DNA from: UBA6019 sp035535055
Lineage (GTDB): Bacteria; Chloroflexota; Dormibacteria; Dormibacterales; Dormibacteraceae
Direction of reading: 5' to 3'
Assembly: GCA_035535055.1 (NCBI GenBank)
Contig: DATLQT010000075.1
Location: 1 to 57,152, forward strand
DNA: 57,152 nucleotides
Part shown: piece after piece, positions 17,934 to 24,950 of the stretch
Layout: every line of letters starts with the position of its first letter
How positions within the stretch are numbered: the first letter of the stretch is position 1
The notes under the pieces: generated by a model
What the model was told of the DNA's origin: nothing
The model's input: only the letters and a program-made list of their open reading frames with translations
Database searches by the model: none
Made by a program: the position numbers and the translations under genes

Positions 17934-18165
17934 CCGCTCACCCGGTTGCCCTTGGCGTCGTAGGCATAGGTGTACTTCTGAACCTGGTGCCACCGTTGGT
18001 AATCGTGTCGGTGGAGAGCTGGTCGGCGTTGTCATAGGCCAGAGCGCCCGGGTTGCCGCCCGAGGTGTTGATGGCGGTCACCCGGTCGGCGGCGTCGTAA
18101 CCGTAGCCCTGGCTGCCGCCCGAGGTCAGCCGGTTCTGGGTGTCGTAGCCATAGCTGCTGTGTCG
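17934..18165 (-). pseudogene. RHS/YD-repeat remnant
   Basis: On the minus strand this encodes tandem YD-type repeats: YGYDTQNRLTSGG, YGYDAADRVTAINTSGG, ALAYDNADQLSTDTI, and after a frameshift YTYAYDAKGNRVS. These are characteristic of RHS and YD-repeat proteins, large secreted or surface proteins often carrying toxin tips. Only about 75 residues remain, with no start and no tip domain. The last repeat runs in frame into the recombinase fragment. Confidence 0.72.
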
Positions 18166-18195
18166 TGGGTCAGGCGGAGCGAGAGGTACGAGGAA

Positions 18196-18639
18196 TTACG
18201 CGGACAGGTTCGGGACCACCACGACCAGCGACTCGATCCTGCGGTAGTGCTCACGGTTGGACGTTGCGACCCGCCATCCGTTCGCGATGGCGGTCGCGGC
18301 GACCAGCCAATCGTGGGCACCGACGTCCATCTCCCCGGCGGCGAGATCGGACCAGAGTCGGGCATGAACCCGTGCCGCCAGCAGGTCGAAGGGAATCGGC
18401 GGAAAGGCGCTGATCACCGTCTCGACAAACGCTTCCCGGCGGGCCCGGTGCTGAGCGTCGGCCCGGTGCACTCCGTGGAGGAGCTCCGAGGCTGTGATGG
18501 CCGCCATCCCCACCTCCTCGTCGGCGCCCAACTCGCGAACCAGCCGCTGGCCCACCTCGGCCATGGCCCGGCCGGTGTCGAGCCTCCGCAGCTCGCGTTC
18601 GAGCTGGATGAAGACGGTGGTGTCTAGGAGGGTTCCCAC
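18196..18639 (-). CDS. PIN-domain toxin (VapC-like)
   Basis: A 147-residue PIN-domain protein: LLDTTVFIQLE at the start, AAITASELLHGV with the second acid, then GAHDWLVAATAIANG and VATSNREHYRRI with the C-terminal acids and His. It starts 16 bp inside the end of the antitoxin gene. It is the island's own addiction module, and should be a ribonuclease. Confidence 0.88.
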   Translation of the reverse strand: MGTLLDTTVFIQLERELRRLDTGRAMAEVGQRLVRELGADEEVGMAAITASELLHGVHRADAQHRARREAFVETVISAFPPIPFDLLAARVHARLWSDLAAGEMDVGAHDWLVAATAIANGWRVATSNREHYRRIESLVVVVPNLSA

Positions 18640-18911
18640 GGATCGCCCGGTACCGGACCGGTGGCGGCTCGGACTTCCTCGAGGTCTGCCCCGAAGACTT
18701 CATCTGGCAGCGGCGCACGGCTCAGCATGGCGGCCGCGTCGCGCAGCGGCCGGCCGCGCACTGCGAGTGATCCGCCAGCCGGGTGGTCGAGAGCGCTGGT
18801 GATGACCAGGGCCGGGCGGCCATGGTTGACGACCAGGACCTCCTCGTGCCGGTCCAGGGCAGCGCGCGCCTCGGCTGGGATCCGGACGTCGTTTGCGCGG
18901 ATGGTCTTCAT
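18624..18911 (-). CDS. antitoxin, Phd/YefM-like
   Basis: A 95-residue protein starting MKTIRAND at ATG 18911 (the open frame begins 18 codons earlier without homology). RAALDRHEEVLVVNHGRPAL fits the DNA-binding N-terminus of Phd/YefM-type antitoxins, although the match is loose. The C-terminal part (GRPLRDAAAMLSRAPLPDEV) would bind the toxin. It overlaps the PIN gene by 16 bp. A palindrome lies 21 bp upstream. Confidence 0.75.
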   Translation of the reverse strand: MKTIRANDVRIPAEARAALDRHEEVLVVNHGRPALVITSALDHPAGGSLAVRGRPLRDAAAMLSRAPLPDEVFGADLEEVRAATGPVPGDPWEPS

Positions 18912-18931
18912 GGCGAAGAGAATCCTATCAG

Positions 18932-18951
18932 TTCCGTACGGAATGTACGGA
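18932..18951. promoter_or_regulatory. palindromic operator of the island toxin-antitoxin pair
   Basis: TTCCGTACGGAA (18932-18943) is a perfect 12-bp palindrome. It is followed by a second GTACGGA half-site (18945-18951), so GTACGGA occurs twice, 8 bp apart. A TAGGAT -10-like box lies between it and the antitoxin ATG. The placement fits autoregulation by the antitoxin-toxin complex. Confidence 0.6.
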
Positions 18952-18961
18952 TTCGGGTCGA

Positions 18962-19887
18962 TCACTCTTCGGTCAGAGCCGTGATCAGGGCCGCGCAGGC
19001 GTCGGTCGGCGCCAGGTGGCTGTAGACCCGGTCCAGCATCGCCAGCGAGGAGTGGCCGAGGATGTCGCGGAGCTGGATCGGGTGCATTTCCCGGCGCAGC
19101 ATCTCGGTCGCGAAGGAGTGGCGGAGCAGGTGCGGATAGACCCGCTTGCCGAGCCCGGCCACCTCGCCGAGGTAGCGGATCATGTGCTGGACGCTGGGCT
19201 CGGCGATCGGCTCGTAGACTCCGCCCGGCCGCTTGTTGAGCGTCAGGAAGAGCGCCGGCGAGGAGGCCTCCGGGCGGGTGAGGCGGATGTAGCGCTCGAG
19301 CCGGACGTAGAGCGCCGGCTGCAGCGGCACCAACCGCTCCCGGGAGCCCTTGCCGCGGAGCCGGAGGAAGCGCTCCCGGCCGCGGCTGACCAGGTCGTCA
19401 ACCCGCAGGGCCCGCAGCTCGCCGAGCCGCATGCCGGTGTCGGCCAGGATGCGGACGATCAGCTTGTCGCGCTCGGTCTGGGCGGCGCCCTCGAGCCGGG
19501 TCAGCTCGTCCCGGCTCATGACGTCGATCAGGATCCGCTCCTGGCGCAGCTGGGGTGCCGTGGTCGGCGCCGGCAGCTCGCCCTCCCGGGCCGCCCAGCG
19601 AAGGAAGTGGTTGACCCCGCTCAGGTAGCTCCGGATGCTGGGCCTGCTCCGCTCCCGCTCCTGGAGCTGGACGCTGAGCCGCTCCAGGTGGCGCTTGGTC
19701 AGCTCGGCCGACTCCCGCCGATCCCCTGCCGCTCTCAGAAGGGCAGCAGCACCCGGCGGAGCGCGTCTGAGTAGTGGTCGACGGTCCTCGGGCTGAGCCC
19801 GCGGGCCTGGGCCGCCGCCTCGCAGTCGGGCACCAGCTTGGACCAGGGACCGGCCGCCGGGGCGGGGACCACCTTGAGTCTGGCCAT
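18962..19887 (-). pseudogene. tyrosine recombinase (XerC/D-type integrase) with an N-terminal frameshift
   Basis: Site-specific recombinase, probably the island integrase. ATG 19887 follows GGAGGGAG and encodes MARLKVVPAP, then SPRTVDHYSDALRRVLLPF and a stop at 19735-19737. One extra base there would continue into LRAAGDRRESAELTKRHLER and the rest of the protein. The remainder is complete: core-binding domain, then the catalytic domain with ADTGMRLGELRALR (first Arg), GKGSRERLVPL (Lys), PHLLRHSFAT (His-x-x-Arg), LGHSS and the nucleophile in RVYSHL. It is therefore either a recently inactivated integrase or an intact gene with one missing base in the assembly. The C-terminal part could also be made from an internal start. 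Confidence 0.78.
19567..19685. repeat. 119-bp segment duplicated at 17816-17933
   Basis: A direct repeat about 96% identical to 17816-17933, 1.75 kb away, within the recombinase gene. Recombination between the copies would delete the island toxin-antitoxin pair. Confidence 0.7.
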
Positions 19888-19997
19888 CGACGAACTCCCT
19901 CCGCGATAAACCCGAGATCCGAGTATTCAAATCCCCGTTTAAGGCGCCTCAGGACTAATGAAAGGTAAGTGTCAGCAGGCCCTATCTGTATTCAAAG

Positions 19998-20084
19998 CGG
20001 AGCGAGAGGGATTCGAACCCCCGGTGCCTTGCGGCACAGCTGTTTTCAAGACAGCCGCCTTAAGCCGGACTCGGCCATCGCTCC
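19998..20084 (-). tRNA. tRNA-Ser(UGA)
   Basis: An 87-nt class II tRNA. The acceptor stem is GGAGCGA / TCGCTCC, the D region is TGGCCGAG, the anticodon loop is CTTGAAA with anticodon TGA (20048-20046), the variable arm is long (TGCCGCAAGGCA) and the T arm is CGGGGGTTCGAATCCCT. The 3' CCA is not encoded. It marks the right end of the island and its 3' half is repeated at 11453-11505. Confidence 0.95.
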
Positions 20085-20358
20085 GATCGAGAGTCTAGCC
20101 AGCGCGGGCGCCGGCCTCGGATCGGCTCCTTCGCACCAACCGCCAACCGTCCGCGATGTGGACTCGACACGATGGAATCGGCAGTGCGGCCCGGCAGTAT
20201 TCCGGTGCATGGGTTACCTGGTCATCGGACTCGCCAGCCGGTTCCTCCGCTTCCTCACCACCTCCAGGACCGCCGAACCCGACTTCCACCTGCACTGGGA
20301 TCGGGACCAGCGGAGCTGGGCTGAGAGGAAGATCGCGATCAGCTGAAGCGGACCGGAG

Positions 20359-21384
20359 TCAGAGCTGGGGGATACCCAGCCCCTCCATCCACTTCTGGTA
20401 CGTGATCAGCGGCAGGTCGGCCGGGCGGACGTAGAGCATCAAGCGGGAGGAAAGTGGCGGCAGGAGCCACGGCCGCTGGCTCTCGACGACCGGCCTGTCC
20501 TGCTCTTGGATCCCGTCCTCGAACTCCAGGTAGCGGTCGTCCTGGGCGGGGTTGAGGTCGTAGTCCCGCGCTACCTGGAGGAAGATCCGGGCGCGGTTGT
20601 GGGAGATCGGCTGCATCGCCTGGTAGAGGACGAAGACCCCTCCGGGCGCCTTCTTGTGCAGGTGGATGACGGTCTGGTAGGCCCGGTTGGTGTACGTGAC
20701 CATCTCCACTCCGGTCCCCCACCCGGTCGAGCCCACGGTGATGTTGGCCGGCTGCTGGATCGAGTAGGTGGTGAGGACGTGGTCCTTCTCGACCGAGCAC
20801 TTGTGGTCGGGCGGCTCGGGACGGGCCGGGTCTCCCAGCGTCCCGGGGTGGACCCAGGGGAAGTGGGTGTCGTCTAGCGCGGCCATCACGATCCGCGTGG
20901 CTGACGCGTTCCAGGGCTTGTAGATGCGATAGGGCGTCCGGTGGAATTTCGCGTCGGCGAACTCGGGGTAGACCGGGATCTCGGTCGCCGGCTCCGCTGC
21001 GAGGCAGACCCAGACCAGGCCGTAGCGTTCCTCCACGGGGTGGATCTCGACGCAGGCTTCGTGTGGGATCGGGAGGTCGCGCCGGGCGGGGATGTCGACC
21101 ACCCTGCCACTGCGGTCGTAGGTCCACCCGTGGTACCGGCAGCGCAGGTTTCCGTCGACCACCTCGCCGATCGAGAGCGCGGCGCCGAAGTGACGGCAGA
21201 GGTCGTCGAAGCAGGCCAGGCCCCCTGTGAGACGGACGACCACCAGCGCCCTGCCCAGAAGCTCGACGCCGAGTGGTGCGTCGAGCGGCAGGTCAGCAAC
21301 CAGACAGACTGGGTGCCAGAACCTCATCAGCCCCTGGTTGAACTGCTCGATCGCCTCCGGGGTCGGCCCGGGGATCACCGTCAT
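20359..21384 (-). CDS. Rieske non-heme iron oxygenase
   Basis: A 341-residue oxygenase alpha subunit of the VanA/phenoxybenzoate-dioxygenase type. The Rieske cluster ligands are Cys63-x-His65 and Cys82-x2-His85 (CRHFG and CRYHGWTYD). The mononuclear iron site is in ALDDTHFPWVH (Asp170/171, His173, His178). Such enzymes hydroxylate, demethylate or cleave aromatic and other ring substrates and need a separate reductase, which is not encoded here. The ATG overlaps the serS stop as ATGA, so it is co-translated with serS, an unexpected pairing. Substrate unknown. Confidence 0.9.
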   Translation of the reverse strand: MTVIPGPTPEAIEQFNQGLMRFWHPVCLVADLPLDAPLGVELLGRALVVVRLTGGLACFDDLCRHFGAALSIGEVVDGNLRCRYHGWTYDRSGRVVDIPARRDLPIPHEACVEIHPVEERYGLVWVCLAAEPATEIPVYPEFADAKFHRTPYRIYKPWNASATRIVMAALDDTHFPWVHPGTLGDPARPEPPDHKCSVEKDHVLTTYSIQQPANITVGSTGWGTGVEMVTYTNRAYQTVIHLHKKAPGGVFVLYQAMQPISHNRARIFLQVARDYDLNPAQDDRYLEFEDGIQEQDRPVVESQRPWLLPPLSSRLMLYVRPADLPLITYQKWMEGLGIPQL

Positions 21385-22637
21385 CCGATCGTCTCCTGGC
21401 CGCCGAGGTAGGGCCGCAGGGCCTCCGGCACCAGGATCGTCCCGTCCTCCCGCTGGTAGTTCTCGAGAACGGCGTCGATGGTCCTCGTCAGCGCCAGCCC
21501 GGATCCGTTGATGGTGTGGGCGAAGCGTGGCGGCGCGCCCGGCTGGGGGCGGAAGCGAAGGTTGGCGCGACGGGCCTGGAAGTCGTTGAAGAGCGAGCAG
21601 GAAGAGACTTCGAGGTGGCGGCCGAGGCCCGGGCACCACGCTTCGAGGTCGTACTTCTTGTACTGAGCGAAGCCCATGTCCCCGGTGCACATGGCGAGAA
21701 CCCGGTAGGGAAGGCCGAGCCGTTGGAGGATGTCTTCGGCGTCGGCGGTCAGCGACTCTAACTCTTCCAGTGACTTCTCGGGGGTGGTGATCTTGACCAT
21801 CTCGACCTTCGAGAACTGGTGGAGCCGGATGTAGCCCCGGGTGTCTTTGCCGGCCGCACCAGCCTCCGACCGCCAGCAGGGCGAGTACATGACGTAGCGA
21901 CGGGGCAGTTCGCGGGCGTCGAGGAGCTCGTCCCGGTGCCAGTTGGTGAGCGGGACCTCGGCCGTCGGCACCAGCCAGAGGTCGCGGTCCTCGAGCTTGA
22001 ACGCCTGGTCGCCGAACTTGGGCAGGTTGGCGGTGCCTGTCATCGACTCGCTGCTGACCAGGAAGGGGGTGAACATCTCGGTGTAGCCGTGCTCGCGCGT
22101 GTGCACGTCGAGCATGAACTGAACCAGCGCCCGCTCCAGCCGGGCGCCGGCGCCGATCAGCGTTGCAAACCGCGAGCCAGCGATCTTCGCCGATCGCTCG
22201 AAGTCCATGATCCCGAGCGCCTCTCCCAGCTCGTAGTGCGGCTTCGGCTCGAAGCCGAAGTCCCGCCGCTCGCCCCACTCGCGGACGGTCACGTTGTCGG
22301 CCTCGCTCGTCCCGACCGGCACCGACTCGTGGAAGAGGTTGGGCAGGTAGAGGAGCAGCTCGTCGAGCCGGCGCTTCTTCTCTTCGGCGACCGTCATCAA
22401 CTTCCTCGCCGACTCGGCCAGCTCCTTCATCCGCGGGATCAGCGCCTGGTCCTTCGACTTTCCGAACTGCTTGGAGAGCGCGTTCTGCTCGGCCTTGGTC
22501 GACTCGGCCTCGGCCAGCACGCCGCGCCATTCGGCGTCGGCGGCAAGGACCTCGTCCACCGGCGCCAGCTCGCCCTTTAGCTCGGCGGCCCGGCGGACCG
22601 CGTCGGGATCCTTCCGGATCAGCGCCAGCGGCAGCAC
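21381..22637 (-). CDS. serS: seryl-tRNA synthetase
   Basis: Class II synthetase charging tRNA-Ser. The 418-residue protein has the N-terminal two-helix coiled-coil arm (about residues 20-100, charged), then the catalytic core: motif 2 around CWRSEAGAAGKDTRG and HQFSKVEMV, and motif 3 GLALTRTIDAVLENYQ. VPTAEVPLTN is the conserved TxE substrate segment. The GTG at 22637 is chosen because LPLALIRKDPDAVRRA matches the usual N-terminus and the codon begins one base after the lysS stop; longer in-frame starts have no homology. Confidence 0.96.
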   Translation of the reverse strand: MLPLALIRKDPDAVRRAAELKGELAPVDEVLAADAEWRGVLAEAESTKAEQNALSKQFGKSKDQALIPRMKELAESARKLMTVAEEKKRRLDELLLYLPNLFHESVPVGTSEADNVTVREWGERRDFGFEPKPHYELGEALGIMDFERSAKIAGSRFATLIGAGARLERALVQFMLDVHTREHGYTEMFTPFLVSSESMTGTANLPKFGDQAFKLEDRDLWLVPTAEVPLTNWHRDELLDARELPRRYVMYSPCWRSEAGAAGKDTRGYIRLHQFSKVEMVKITTPEKSLEELESLTADAEDILQRLGLPYRVLAMCTGDMGFAQYKKYDLEAWCPGLGRHLEVSSCSLFNDFQARRANLRFRPQPGAPPRFAHTINGSGLALTRTIDAVLENYQREDGTILVPEALRPYLGGQETIG

Positions 22638-22638
22638 C

Positions 22639-24027
22639 TCAGGCCTGCCGGCGCAGGTGCGGAAAGAAGAGGACGTCACGGATCGAGGGCTGGTCGGTCA
22701 CGAGCATCACCAGCCTATCGACGCCCATCCCGAACCCGCCGGTGGGCGGCATGCCCTGCTCGAGGGCCGCGACGTAATCCTCGTCCATGGGGTGGGTCTC
22801 ATCGGCCCCCGCGCCCGCGGCGGCGACCTGCGCCTCAAAGCGCGCCCGCTGGTCGACCGGGTCGGTCAACTCGGTGAACGCGTTGCAGAGCTCGCGGCCC
22901 ATAACGACCAGCTCGAAGCGCTCGACGAAGCGTGGATCGTCCTCCCTCCTGCGCGCCAGCGGAGAGACGTCGAGCGGATAGTCGACCACGAAGGTCGGCT
23001 GCCGGAGCGTCGGCTCCACCCTCTTCTCGTAGAGCTCGTTGACAATGAAGCCCCAGGGCATGGCGGGCTCGACGGCGACGCCGGCGGCCTTCGCCGCGGC
23101 CGGCAGGTCCGCCTCGGTGAGGACGTCGACGCCGCTCGCTTCGCGGATCAGGTCGACCATCTTCCGGCGCGGGTAGGGCGGTGTGAAATCCAGCTCCTCG
23201 CCCTGGTAGGTCAGCTTCAACGGACGGCCGGCGGAAGCGACGGCGGCCTGGATCAGCTCCTCGGTACGGCGCATCACGTCCTCGTAGTCGGCGTAGGCCT
23301 CGTAAAACTCGAACATGGTGAACTCGGGGTTGTGGCGAGGCGAGAGGCCCTCGTTGCGGAAGACGCGGCCGATCTCGTAGACCCTCTCGACGCCGCCGAC
23401 GATCAGCCGCTTCAGGTGCAGCTCCAGCGCGATCCGCAGGTAGAGGTCGCTGTCGAGCGCGTTGTGATGGGTCCTAAACGGCCGCGCCAGCCCACCGCCG
23501 GGAATGTCCTGGAGGACTGGCGTCTCGACCTCCAGGAAGCCGTTCTCGTCCATGTAGCGGCGGAGCCCGGCAACCAACCGCGAGCGGGCGAGGAAGACCT
23601 CCCTGACCTCGGGGTTGGCGATCAGGTCCACGTGGCGCTGCCGGTAGCGCAGCTCGATGTCCTTCAGCCCGTGCCACTTCTCGGGAAGTGGACGGAGCGC
23701 CTTGCTGAGAAGCTGGAAGCTCCGCACGTCCACCGTCGGCTCGCCGGTGCGGGTCCTGACCATCGGTCCCTGCGCGCCGGCGATGTCGCCCAGGCCGAGG
23801 TCCTTGAAGCCTTGGTAGAGGTCGGCGCCGACCGTGTCCCTGGTGGCCATCAGCTGGACCGTCCCCTCGCCGTCCTGGAGCGTCGCGAAGGTGCGCCCGC
23901 CCATCACCCGCTTGGTCATCAGTCGGCCGGCGACCACGACGGGCTCGGTCGGGCCATCGCCGTTGCCGAGGAGCTCGCGGGCCTGGGCCGAGGTGTGGCT
24001 TCGGTGGAAGCTCCGAACGTAGGTCAG
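22639..24027 (-). CDS. lysS: lysyl-tRNA synthetase (class II)
   Basis: Charges tRNA-Lys. The OB-fold domain is PVVVAGRLMTKRVMGG; the class II core has motif 2 GRVFRNEGLSPRHNPEFT and motif 3 GFGMGVDRLVM. The first canonical start (GTG 23937) would cut into the OB fold. The upstream frame encodes TYVRSFHRSHTSAQARELL, which matches the family's N-terminal helix, and the best placed start is a CTG at 24027, seven bases after GAGGG. I therefore infer a CTG start and about 462 residues, somewhat short for the family. It starts 10 bp after the MBL gene's stop. Confidence 0.93.
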   Translation of the reverse strand: MTYVRSFHRSHTSAQARELLGNGDGPTEPVVVAGRLMTKRVMGGRTFATLQDGEGTVQLMATRDTVGADLYQGFKDLGLGDIAGAQGPMVRTRTGEPTVDVRSFQLLSKALRPLPEKWHGLKDIELRYRQRHVDLIANPEVREVFLARSRLVAGLRRYMDENGFLEVETPVLQDIPGGGLARPFRTHHNALDSDLYLRIALELHLKRLIVGGVERVYEIGRVFRNEGLSPRHNPEFTMFEFYEAYADYEDVMRRTEELIQAAVASAGRPLKLTYQGEELDFTPPYPRRKMVDLIREASGVDVLTEADLPAAAKAAGVAVEPAMPWGFIVNELYEKRVEPTLRQPTFVVDYPLDVSPLARRREDDPRFVERFELVVMGRELCNAFTELTDPVDQRARFEAQVAAAGAGADETHPMDEDYVAALEQGMPPTGGFGMGVDRLVMLVTDQPSIRDVLFFPHLRRQA

Positions 24028-24037
24028 CGGGTGACCC

Positions 24038-24934
24038 TCAGAGGACGATCTCCTGGCCCTCGGCAGCGGGGAAGGCGATCAGGCCCCGGTGCTTGCGGTG
24101 CGCCTCCGAGCCGAGCGCCTCCTCCACCATCGCCTCGATCTGGTGGTCGGAGTGCACGGGATCATGATGGTAGAAAGCCAGCTGGCGCGCGGCGGACTGG
24201 CGGGCGACCAGCAGCGCATAGTCGAAGCTGGAGTGGCCCCAGCCGACGTGGGTCCGGTACTCCTCGGCGCTGTACTGCGCATCGTGCACTAGGAGGTCGG
24301 CGTTCCGGCACCACTCGATGTACTCGCGCGGCCAGAGCGCCTCGATCTCCGCCGCCGCTCGGCCCTCCTCTTTGTAGGCGCGGACCTTGGCGTCGAGCTC
24401 TTCCGGGTCGGTCCACGGCTCCTGGTCGGTGGCGAAGACGAACGTGCGCCCGTCCTCCTCCAGCCGGTAGCCGAAGGTGGCGATCGGGTGGTGCATGGTG
24501 TGGGTGGTCACCTTGACGCCCGCCGCCTCGAAGGTCTCGCCGGGCGTCATCTCCCGGAAGTCGAGCTGGACCGGCATCTGGTCCATCGAGAGCGGGAAGT
24601 AAACGGGGTCCATCTGGTCGGCGAAGGCGCTCTGAAGCGACTTCATGGACCCCTTGGGCCCGATCACCGTCAGCTTCGAGCCCGGGGTGAAGTTGGGCCC
24701 GAAAAAGGGGAAGCCCTGAATGTGGTCCCAGTGCGTGTGACTGATCAGCAGGTGGGCGTGCACCGGTCCCTTGAGCGCGTTGCCGAGCTCGGCGATGCCG
24801 GAGCCGCTGTCGATGATGATGAGGTCGTCGGCACTGGTCCGGACCTCGACGCAGGCGGTGTTGCCTCCGAAGCGGAGCGTGTCCCGGCCCGGGGTCGGGC
24901 GGGTGCCTCGGGTCCCCCAGAACTTGACCCTCAC
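24038..24934 (-). CDS. metallo-beta-lactamase-fold hydrolase
   Basis: A 298-residue MBL-fold enzyme starting VRVKFWGTRGTRPTPG. LRFGGNTACVEV and LIIIDSGSGI precede the metal motif SHTHWDHIQGFPFF, with later ligands in TMHHPIATFGY, VFATDQE and GWGHSSFD. The layout resembles cyclic phosphodiesterases of the PhnP / RNase Z-like branch more than beta-lactamases. Located 16 bp after the GAF/HD-GYP gene, so a role in nucleotide signalling is possible but unproven. The GTG at 24934 is used because the longer open frame upstream lacks protein character. Confidence 0.85.
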   Translation of the reverse strand: MRVKFWGTRGTRPTPGRDTLRFGGNTACVEVRTSADDLIIIDSGSGIAELGNALKGPVHAHLLISHTHWDHIQGFPFFGPNFTPGSKLTVIGPKGSMKSLQSAFADQMDPVYFPLSMDQMPVQLDFREMTPGETFEAAGVKVTTHTMHHPIATFGYRLEEDGRTFVFATDQEPWTDPEELDAKVRAYKEEGRAAAEIEALWPREYIEWCRNADLLVHDAQYSAEEYRTHVGWGHSSFDYALLVARQSAARQLAFYHHDPVHSDHQIEAMVEEALGSEAHRKHRGLIAFPAAEGQEIVL

Positions 24935-24950
24935 CGGGCGGCTTCGAGTG

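Larger units (their letters stand above)
11453..20084. mobile_element. putative integrative element / genomic island in tRNA-Ser
   Basis: The segment is bounded by direct repeats: a 53-bp 3' piece of tRNA-Ser (11453-11505) and the matching 3' part of an intact tRNA-Ser (19997-20050). A tyrosine recombinase gene lies 110 bp from the intact tRNA, the usual position for an integrase. The cargo is a cupin, two membrane proteins, two P-type ATPases, a toxin-antitoxin pair and recombinase/RHS debris, all on the minus strand. The polarity is right: the intact tRNA keeps its 5' half on the chromosomal side, and the displaced 3' half sits at the far end. No replication or transfer genes are seen, so it looks like a small or reduced island. 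The integrase carries a frameshift as given. Confidence 0.7.

Noticed and set aside
20209..20346. A 45-codon plus-strand open frame between tRNA-Ser and the Rieske gene
   Set aside because: No ribosome binding site and no recognisable homology; it cannot be told from chance at this length.
22471..24516. A 681-codon plus-strand open frame across lysS and the MBL gene
   Set aside because: Antisense to well-supported genes and ends in an Arg/Ser/Pro-rich run typical of shadow frames.
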